64,000 bases of DNA from Tritrichomonas musculus. Lineage: Eukaryota > Parabasalia > Tritrichomonadida > Tritrichomonadidae. The DNA is taken from positions 7,874,001 through 7,938,000 of the forward strand of contig JAPFFF010000002.1 of the NCBI GenBank assembly GCA_039105265.1. The letters run 5' to 3'. Made by a program: the position numbers and the translations under genes. The notes below the pieces were generated by a model. The model did no database searches. It was not told the origin of the DNA and worked only from the letters and a program-made list of their open reading frames with translations. Of this stretch, positions 56,920 to 64,000 are shown piece after piece. The first letter of the stretch is position 1. The number at the start of each line of letters is the position of its first letter.

Positions 56920-58407
56920 GGGTGAACTGCAATATTCAATTTGAGGCATAGAAAAAATATAAATATCGTGTTAAATAATAAAATTATAATGATTTTAATT
57001 ACATATATTCATTATAAATATATCTATTAATAAATATAAATATTAAATTTTATCAGAAATAAAAAATATTTTTTGGACGATTTCAATATTTCAAAAATTT
57101 TAAAATTATATGTAGTCCTTGGTTTTGAAGAATTTCGTAAATTCCTTTTAAATGTAAATACTATGGAAGCTTCTTCAAAATCGCTCGGAATTATATTATG
57201 AAATTATTCCTTCTAATTAAAATTATAGATAAGTCAAAATTTCATGATGCTTTTTTGAAACAGGCAGAAAATCAACCATAAATATTTTTATTGAAATATA
57301 TATTTAAAGTACATTCTTACCAATTATGTCAATAATATTTTGGCAAATCAATCATATAAGTCTACAAATGATTTTTAAAGGTGTAGTTGGATATGCTTTT
57401 GATTGAGGATGTTATAGAAAAAAAATTGTATTCGTATAGAATATTTTGAGAGAGCTATTCAAATTAATTGAAAGACCATTCAAAATGATCCAAAAAAAAA
57501 AGCTTTTTATATGATCACAAAAGAAAAATGGTAACTAACCAAATAAGCAATTGTTCGTAAAATAATCTGAATTTTATTTTCATCAAAAGAACTTCTAGAA
57601 AGAATGAAAATTTAATAATTTCAAAAAAATAAAAAATGCATAGATTTGGTTTTGCTTTATTTAAAGGGAAAAATCAAAAAGAGTAAAAACAAAGTATACA
57701 TACATAAATAACTGATTATTTCCAGCTTAATGGATCAATTAATATTCGACTAAAATCGTTAGACATGAAATTAGAGCCATTTAAAAAAAGATCGCTAAAA
57801 AAGCTAAATCTTCATAGGTTCCGATTAAAATAAAAGTTTGTAAAGTATATTCAAGTATAAAATTGAATAATTAATTACTACATCCGCCAAAAACGTCGAT
57901 AGCATTTAAAGATATCATTTCGATTTTGAGGTTTTTAATAAAAAAAAAAAAAAGTGGTCTTTTGTTCCAAATGAATTCATAAAACCATGCACTTGTTGTT
58001 GCACGGGTTTATTTGCAATATAAGGGCTAGAGTTTGTGGAATGAATTCAATTTTTTCAAATAAAAATTTGAATGATTTTAAGCTTATTTAAAATATGAAT
58101 TTCTTATTGATATTAAAATTTCTCATCAATATAAAAAATATATAATATTATAATAATAGTATATTACAAAATAAAATACTTAAAATAATAAAAACATGCT
58201 AAATTAAAGAAATTGAATCATTTTCAAAAATATTTTAATGAATTTTATATATTTATTAACATTAATAAATATTTATAATTATTTAAATAAGTTTTAAATT
58301 CTATAATATTGAAAATATAATATTTATTTATTGAGATATCACTAAAATATATTCAATAAATTTATTCAATACTATTTACACTGAAAATTGAATATTGCAG
58401 TTCACCC
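56920..58407. mobile_element. TTAA-flanked TIR element, 1.5 kb (piggyBac- or mariner-type)
   Basis: The left end GGGTGAACTGCAATATTCAA (56920) is matched exactly in inverted orientation at the right end (58388-58407), and the match continues for a few bases more. Both ends are flanked by TTAA (56916-56919 and 58408-58411). TTAA duplications are the hallmark of piggyBac; a TA-flanked mariner type with ends one or two bases further out is the alternative. No transposase frame is seen in the AT-rich interior, so it is non-autonomous or decayed. Perfect 20-base ends suggest it is not ancient. Confidence 0.7.
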
Positions 58408-58411
58408 TTAA

Positions 58412-58550
58412 AGCGTTTTCTTAATTATATGCAAATTCTTAATTATATGCAAATATAATTAGTTAGCATATCATATGAAATTAAAAAGATTCATCGTCGA
58501 TGATTAGGTTGTTTTTAATTTCAACATGGTTTATAGTATCATCATTTTTA

Positions 58551-58596
<46 letters not shown>

Positions 58597-58796
58597 TAAT
58601 TAGCTTTAATAAACAAATGAATATATTTATTTAAATTAATTGATTATTTTGATCAAAATAATCATAAATTATAAAAGATTTAAAACTAATTGAAATTTTC
58701 AATAGTGTAAAGAAATAACTTCACTTTCATTATGAACTTCACTTTTTTCAGGCATCAAAAATATGAAAATTATTTTTTTCACTGATACCTAATCTA
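58412..58796. other. Upstream of the orphan gene at 58797
   Basis: Holds a duplicated CTTAATTATATGCAAAT (about 58420 and 58437), the (TA) run at 58552-58595, and AT-rich sequence. No gene seen. Confidence 0.5.
58552..58595. repeat. (TA)22 microsatellite
   Basis: Uninterrupted TA dinucleotide run. Confidence 0.95.
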
Positions 58797-59324
58797 ATGG
58801 AAATCAAGAAGTTTGAGTTTGATAACCCAGCCATCATTTGCAAAAACAGAATCACATATAATATTTGCGGAGAGCCAATATTTTTTATTGAGCTCGATCA
58901 TATCAAAATTAAAAGAGAATATTGTGATAATGAAATCAATGACGCCTTGATTGAAGAATATGAATGGGTTACAAACAGAGAAGTTTCTTACAATCAAATT
59001 ATCAGTGGATGGCCATTTCCTTTCCATCTTCTTCACGTTAATTCAGAAGGAAATCGAAAAAAAGCAATTACATGGACATTTTCAATGTCAAATGAGTTGA
59101 AAAAAGCAATTGTTGAATGTAAGTGTCATGGTATTAGGAATTATCTTATAAATTTATACAATGAATATCTTGACCTTGCAAGAACTGTCAATATGATCTG
59201 GATGGATTCTCCATATGATAATTACATTAATAGTGGTTTTCCTATCGGAAACTGTTTTTTCCCATTAAAAGAAATTGATAATTCAACAATTGATCAATTT
59301 ATTAGCCGTGCCATTGGAAGATGA
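58797..59324 (+). CDS. Unrecognised protein, 175 aa
   Basis: Starts MEIKKFEFDNPAIICKNRIT and ends QFISRAIGR. It is soluble and mixed alpha/beta, with several Cys and Trp (GWPFPFHLLHV, KAITWTFSM, CKCHGIRNYLINL, MIWMDSPYDNYI). The amino-acid make-up and lack of low complexity argue for a real protein. No family recognised and no paralogue in the window. Confidence 0.65.
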   Translation: MEIKKFEFDNPAIICKNRITYNICGEPIFFIELDHIKIKREYCDNEINDALIEEYEWVTNREVSYNQIISGWPFPFHLLHVNSEGNRKKAITWTFSMSNELKKAIVECKCHGIRNYLINLYNEYLDLARTVNMIWMDSPYDNYINSGFPIGNCFFPLKEIDNSTIDQFISRAIGR

Positions 59325-59551
59325 ATATAAATAAAAAGAAAATAAAGCATTTAACATAAATATCTAATATTTAAAAAAATAAATTTTCTATGGTGAAATA
59401 AAAAAAAGTAAAAGTAATTTGGGGGTGAAAAAAAAAAAAAATATAACAATAAATATTAATATTCAAAAGCCACAAGGCATAAGAATCTTCATCTTCTTTT
59501 TGGTTTTGTTTTGTTTTCTTATGTCTTCGTGGTATATAAAAAAATATTACG

Positions 59552-62500
59552 TTAGCGTCTTCTTCTTCCTTGAAGAGCTGGGAGATTCAAAAATGAATCT
59601 TCTTCATCTTCTGGATCCTCATAAGCAGGAATAGTATCAACTGTATTTATCGCTGACATTCCGCATTGATTTTCTTCTTGTGGATGAAACAAAATAACTA
59701 TTACACTGATGTTATCTTTACTCTGCAAGCTAAAAGCAAAATTTTTCAGTTTGACAGCAGCATCTGCACCGGTTTTTGATTCACGAACAATTTCTGCTGC
59801 TCTTTCATCAGAAATTACATCCCAAAGGCCATCGCATGCGATAATAAGTCCAATATCATCATCTTCACCTTCTTCATTATTATTATTATTTTCTTCAATA
59901 TTGTTATCGAGATTAATTTTTTTGTTATCATTTGAATCGCATTGTTCATTATTAGTATTCACATCGTTTGTATTGTTTTCATTGCTATCTTTCATATCAT
60001 CAGCTTTATCGTCATTATGTCCATTTTCATTATGTTCATTATTATTATGCGTAGTAGTATTGTTTTCAGCAGAGCTTGTTTCTTTGCTGGAGAAAATTTT
60101 GTCCTTTCCTGTTATTTGGAATGATCGTACTTCTGGCAAAACAAAGAGGCCATCATCACACCAGAAGTCGCCAAGTGCTCGTGCAACAGCTAGTTTTTTG
60201 TTGATTCTTCCATCACTTGAAACTTTCAAACCTTCTCCGCGAAGCCTATCATATTCTTCACGATTGTAAGGTTTTGCATCAACTGTCATTCTTTCAAAGC
60301 TCTTCTTCCTGACACGAACTATTCTGGAATCGCCAATTCCAGCAGCATAAACAGTTTTTTCTCTAATGTAAGCCAAAGCAGCTGTGCAACCGTCATTAAT
60401 GTTCATTGATTTTAACAGGTTGTTAATTTTTTGGAAACTATTTTGAACATATTCAGCTATTTTGACATCACAATTGTTATCATTGTTTTCATTATCAGTA
60501 TCTAGTTTGCATTTATCGTTAATCAGTCTAAATTCGCAACAAAGGCACTTTGATGCTGTAGCAGATGCAACTGGGCCGCTGTGCCCATCACAAACAATAA
60601 AAATAGCATGATCATTATCAAATTCCTCAATGCCAATTGAATCTTCCATTGATGGTCTGTCTCCCATTGTTGCACTGTATCCAACACTAAAACGACGTGT
60701 TACAGAACATCTTGAATCGTCTAATATATGAACTCGAAGAGGTACTTCAACTGAATTTTTAATATCATTGTTTATATATTCGAAATGGGTTAACGTTGGA
60801 ATTGCAAGAAGTTTTGATAAGATGTCAATAAGAGGAGTTTTTGAAGCATTACAACTAACTGAAAGAAATTGAACATTTTTAAGATTTTCAAATTCTAGTT
60901 CATCAATCGAAAGCATGTTGAAATCAAGTGAGAGTGATTGAAGTTTCTGCATAGTCCCTCTTCTAATTTCAAATTTTTTTAATTTGTTGAAACTCAGATC
61001 AAGAAGGCGAAGCTCTGGTGGAAAGATATTTTCTATCTCAATTCCTTTATCATTGTCTGATTCGTTTCCTGTTTCTGGAGTTTCTGATGGAAAAGGAATT
61101 TCTGTCAAACAATTATGTGAAAGAGAAAGAAACCAAATTGAGCGAATATTAGCAATTTGTGAAGGAAAAATAGAGAAATTATTGTTAGACAAGTCGAGAA
61201 AGCGGAGGAAGAAAAAGGAGGCGAAGCCTTTTGGTAAAGTTGTCAATTTATTTCCGCTTAATGAAAGTGTTTTTAATTGGGAAAATGCCATTACACATTG
61301 TGGAACGGATATAAAATTGTTATATGATGCAATGAACGATGTCATTTTTCGACAATGTGAAAAAGATTTTGGAAGAGATTCAAATTCATTAAATGATACA
61401 TTCACTTCTTGAAGAAGGCTTGATGATTCAAAAGCATCTGGAAGTTCTTTTAAATGATTGAATGAAACATTGAACATTTTCAATTTTGGCCATCGAAATT
61501 GGCCTAAATGATGGATTTTATTATTTGATACAGAAAATTGTTCCATAAAATTTGAAGACAATAAACTGGTTGGTATATTTGAAATTCGATTATGATCGGC
61601 AAAGAACTTAGAGAGATGGAATTTTTCATCTCCTGTGCCGATAATTGAAAATGCATCTGGAAGTTCATTAATATTATTAAATGAGATGTTAAGAGCAAGT
61701 AAATTTTTCATCGAACGAATGCATTTCTCTGAAAAACTTGTGATCTTATTATGCGAAAGATCGATCGCGATTAATGATTGGGGAAATTCAACATCAATGA
61801 TTCCATTTAATCCAATCCTAAGTAATGATAAGATTTTGATATCTGATATATTGAATAGTGAAATTGGAAAATCATTAACGATGTTTGCTGAAAATGTTAA
61901 AGAGTTAACATGTGCTTCAGACGTAAAGTTGACTTTATTTTGATCTTCAAGTTTATTATAAGATATATTTAACGACCTGAGTGGATGTGAAAAAGAAATT
62001 GGATCAATTTGGTTAATCATATTTCCGTAAAGAGATAAGTCTTCAAGTTCAGAAAAATGAGAAAGAATAGGCGGAATATGTGTTAGATTATTTCCATCTA
62101 AGTTGAGGCTTGTTAATGAACTTGCAAAAACAGGTAATGATGAATTTGTTGAATAATCATCATCAGAGGAGTTTGAATCAAGATTATCGTTAGTTGGATC
62201 TAATTCTTCATAGCATGGGAGCTCATCAATATTGCAAAATGAAGCTCTTAATGTTGTAAGTAGGGGTAAATATTGTTTCCAAATAGAATTAATATCCAAA
62301 GATTCGTTATATGAGACATTTAAAGTTGTTAAAGTTGAAGGAAGTTTGCAATTGAGATTCTTAAGTTTATTTGATGAGATATCTAGCGATGATAACTTTG
62401 GAAAGCTTTCAAAGAAGTTAGAAGGAAAATCAGTTAGCTTGTTTTCGCATAAATCAAGTACAACAAGCATTGAATAGTTCGATAATGATGGTGGTGGAGT

Positions 62501-62665
62501 GCTTAGACGGCAATTAACAAGCCGAATCTTTGAAACATTATTGAAATATGTAGGTTCTATTGGAAGATTAACATTTTTGGCGTAAATTTCGATAGATGTC
62601 ATTTTTTCGTTGAAGTATGATGAATCAACTTCGTCCAAAAAAGTTGATGTATCAACACGAAGCAT
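59552..62665 (-). CDS. LRR-PP2C protein phosphatase
   Basis: 1037 residues. Residues ~25-640 hold about 16-20 leucine-rich repeats of the type L-x-x-L-x-L-S-x-N-x-(I/L)-x-x-(I/L)-P. PP2C follows from ~655: VGYSATMGDRPSMEDSIGI, FIVCDGHSGPVASATASK, AAGIGDSRIVRVRK, LAVARALGDFWCDDG, IIACDGLWDVISDE and SKDNISVIVI. All metal-binding Asp are present, so it should be an active Mn/Mg-dependent Ser/Thr phosphatase. An Asn/Asp-rich insert of ~80 residues (ENNTTTHNNNEHNENGHNDD...) splits the PP2C domain between ~845 and 925. The LRR-PP2C order matches fungal adenylyl cyclase Cyr1 and the plant/animal PHLPP proteins, but there is no cyclase, PH or Ras-association domain here. Such architectures are common in trichomonads. 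Confidence 0.92.
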   Translation of the reverse strand: MLRVDTSTFLDEVDSSYFNEKMTSIEIYAKNVNLPIEPTYFNNVSKIRLVNCRLSTPPPSLSNYSMLVVLDLCENKLTDFPSNFFESFPKLSSLDISSNKLKNLNCKLPSTLTTLNVSYNESLDINSIWKQYLPLLTTLRASFCNIDELPCYEELDPTNDNLDSNSSDDDYSTNSSLPVFASSLTSLNLDGNNLTHIPPILSHFSELEDLSLYGNMINQIDPISFSHPLRSLNISYNKLEDQNKVNFTSEAHVNSLTFSANIVNDFPISLFNISDIKILSLLRIGLNGIIDVEFPQSLIAIDLSHNKITSFSEKCIRSMKNLLALNISFNNINELPDAFSIIGTGDEKFHLSKFFADHNRISNIPTSLLSSNFMEQFSVSNNKIHHLGQFRWPKLKMFNVSFNHLKELPDAFESSSLLQEVNVSFNEFESLPKSFSHCRKMTSFIASYNNFISVPQCVMAFSQLKTLSLSGNKLTTLPKGFASFFFLRFLDLSNNNFSIFPSQIANIRSIWFLSLSHNCLTEIPFPSETPETGNESDNDKGIEIENIFPPELRLLDLSFNKLKKFEIRRGTMQKLQSLSLDFNMLSIDELEFENLKNVQFLSVSCNASKTPLIDILSKLLAIPTLTHFEYINNDIKNSVEVPLRVHILDDSRCSVTRRFSVGYSATMGDRPSMEDSIGIEEFDNDHAIFIVCDGHSGPVASATASKCLCCEFRLINDKCKLDTDNENNDNNCDVKIAEYVQNSFQKINNLLKSMNINDGCTAALAYIREKTVYAAGIGDSRIVRVRKKSFERMTVDAKPYNREEYDRLRGEGLKVSSDGRINKKLAVARALGDFWCDDGLFVLPEVRSFQITGKDKIFSSKETSSAENNTTTHNNNEHNENGHNDDKADDMKDSNENNTNDVNTNNEQCDSNDNKKINLDNNIEENNNNNEEGEDDDIGLIIACDGLWDVISDERAAEIVRESKTGADAAVKLKNFAFSLQSKDNISVIVILFHPQEENQCGMSAINTVDTIPAYEDPEDEEDSFLNLPALQGRRRR

Positions 62666-63806
62666 GTACTTTGAAATTGCTTTGAATCAGTTTTTAAATT
62701 TTTTAAAAGGTTAATTCATAGAAATTTCAATTTATCTTGATTTTACTGAAAAATAAAATACTACGATCACTTCTTTATATGTATAAATGTTATTTTTAAT
62801 ATATAAAAAAGTAATGAGATTTGAAAATAAGATGAACTTTTGGTTCTGGTATTGAAACATTGACAAGAATTTGAATAGAAGAATTTTATCTTATCTTATT
62901 TAGTAATAAATAGGCCAATTTATAGTAGATTATTTGAATTAAGATGATCGGTAATCTCAAATTTTATATCAAGTATTATTTCATTGCAAAAAAAAAAGAA
63001 AAAAAAAAAAAAGAAATATTCATAACTATATTAAATGATTTCTTTTGGAAATTCTTCATTTTAATTTTTCAATCAATCCGTTTTTTCTATGTTTGATCAC
63101 AAATTTCAATCCGTTTCTTTTTTTTTAATCATTTATTTTGTTGATAATATTTGATAAAATGATTTGTTTTTTATAAAAATATGATATATACGATTAGAGT
63201 ATTCAGATATTTTTGCAGTCAATTTCAAATGCTTTTGGTTTATTAAATGAAAAATGTAAAAATAAATTAATAAACTATAAAAAATGAGTATCCTTGAACT
63301 CAACTCATTTATTTATGAATATAAAGTTATGTAATTAAAAAAAATATTCGTATTACACAAAAAAACGATAATTTACGAAAACTATTAATTCAAAAAAATA
63401 TAACTTTTTAATAAAAAAGATAAATCAATTGAATATTGAAAACATGCATTCATTATTATTATGAAGTTTTTACATTATAATTTTTCTAAAAATAATTATA
63501 CAAATTGATTTTAATAAAAATATCATTATGAAAAGCATAAATTTCTCAAATACTTGTATATAATGACAAAGTTATTCATTATATTAATAATATTAAAGGT
63601 TGGTAATTTATTTTTTACAAAGAATTCAAATTTTTTGAAAAAAGAACATGAATATCTTATCTAAAAAAAGTTAATTAAAAAAAAAAAAAAAAGTTCAATT
63701 AACATAGAAAACGTTGCGTTTATTGATTATTTGGAAGTTTTTTTCAAAAAAAAAAAAAAAAAAGTAAATTTCAAATAATTTAATAGAGCCTGCTTTCCCT
63801 CTAACT
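62666..63806. other. Intergenic, upstream of LRR-PP2C
   Basis: AT-rich with several poly-A/T runs (62988-63012, 63677-63691, 63747-63763). No gene seen. Confidence 0.6.
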
Positions 63807-64000
63807 TCATTTATCAAAAATGCCTTTCTTCTCTTCATATTCAGGATCGAAGAAACGTTCGTTACTCGTTTGATCAACATTAACATACATTGCCTCAAAT
63901 CCTTTCCGAACTTCAGGTAACTCTGATTTATTATCTTTTGAGTCAACTCTAATTTTAACTAAAGACATTGCCAAACCTGGTGTAAAATCGTGATATTCTT
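63807..64000 (-). CDS. 3' end of an unrecognised gene (partial, runs off the window)
   Basis: On the minus strand the frame is open from the window edge to TGA at 63807-63809, reading EYHDFTPGLAMSLVKIRVDS...SNERFFDPEYEEKKGIFDK. The composition is clearly coding, unlike the overlapping frame at 63695-63946, which is a shadow. Sixty-four codons are too few to name a family. Confidence 0.6.
   Translation of the reverse strand, partial: EYHDFTPGLAMSLVKIRVDSKDNKSELPEVRKGFEAMYVNVDQTSNERFFDPEYEEKKGIFDK

Noticed and set aside
59552-62665. Adenylyl cyclase
   Set aside because: LRR and PP2C are arranged as in Cyr1, but no cyclase domain follows; the gene stops after PP2C.
63695-63946. 83-codon minus-strand frame
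   Set aside because: Ends in a poly-F run from a poly-T tract; the real gene is in another frame and ends at 63807.

Overview
The window is strongly AT-rich eukaryotic DNA with long, mostly uninterrupted genes on both strands. Its content points to a parabasalid protist, most likely Tritrichomonas or a close relative. The reasons are: a DUF3447-type ankyrin gene at the left edge, an LRR-PP2C phosphatase, a Maverick/Polinton-type fibre gene, a surface protein built of F-S-x-S hexapeptides, several DNA transposon relics, and TCA-pyrimidine-type initiator sequences just upstream of some ATGs. No rRNA, bacterial operon or CRISPR structure is present. Family names are from memory of the protein families; no search was run.

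Layout. 1-3674: 3' part of a DUF3447/ankyrin gene, then seven single ankyrin repeats spread 356-651 bp apart in AT-rich spacers. 3898-11000: minus-strand genes for an RCC1 propeller protein with an acidic tail, a DENR-like SUI1 protein with an RGG tail, a coiled-coil protein and a TPR protein. 11223-15081: a decayed gene and a large helical protein of unknown role. 15110-21785: a mobile-element-rich block (a 1.1 kb Tc1/mariner-like element, a hAT-like MITE, a Maverick remnant with one long fibre-like gene, and short GC-rich and ATCTGA repeats). 21786-24929: a large type I surface protein. 25449-25812: another TIR element. 27784-34829: EFR3, tRNA-Ser(UGA) and condensin II subunit D3. 35695-42652: plus-strand genes (ARM-like protein, WDR93-like propeller, PI-PLC, Mei2-like RNA-binding protein) interrupted by a well-preserved hAT-like MITE with 8-bp target duplications. 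44885-49339: bifunctional fucokinase/GDP-fucose pyrophosphorylase and a second TPR protein. 49562-56633: an acidic disordered protein, a long coiled-coil protein and a five-LIM protein. 56920-58407: a TTAA-flanked TIR element. 58797-64000: an orphan gene, the LRR-PP2C gene and the 3' end of another gene.

How the genes fit together. There is no operon logic; neighbours are functionally mixed. Themes that recur are plasma membrane and phosphoinositide biology (EFR3, PI-PLC), chromosome structure (condensin II D3), RNA and translation (DENR-like, Mei2-like, tRNA-Ser), sugar-nucleotide salvage (FKP), possible flagellar/cytoskeletal proteins (TTC23-like TPR pair, WDR93-like, LIM, coiled coils), and the cell surface (hexapeptide stalk protein).

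The most unusual items are the exploded ankyrin array, the hexapeptide surface protein, and at least five TIR-bounded or relic mobile elements, two of which share a hAT-like terminus (T-A-G-R-C-T-T-G-T-T-A) and carry perfect 8-bp target duplications.
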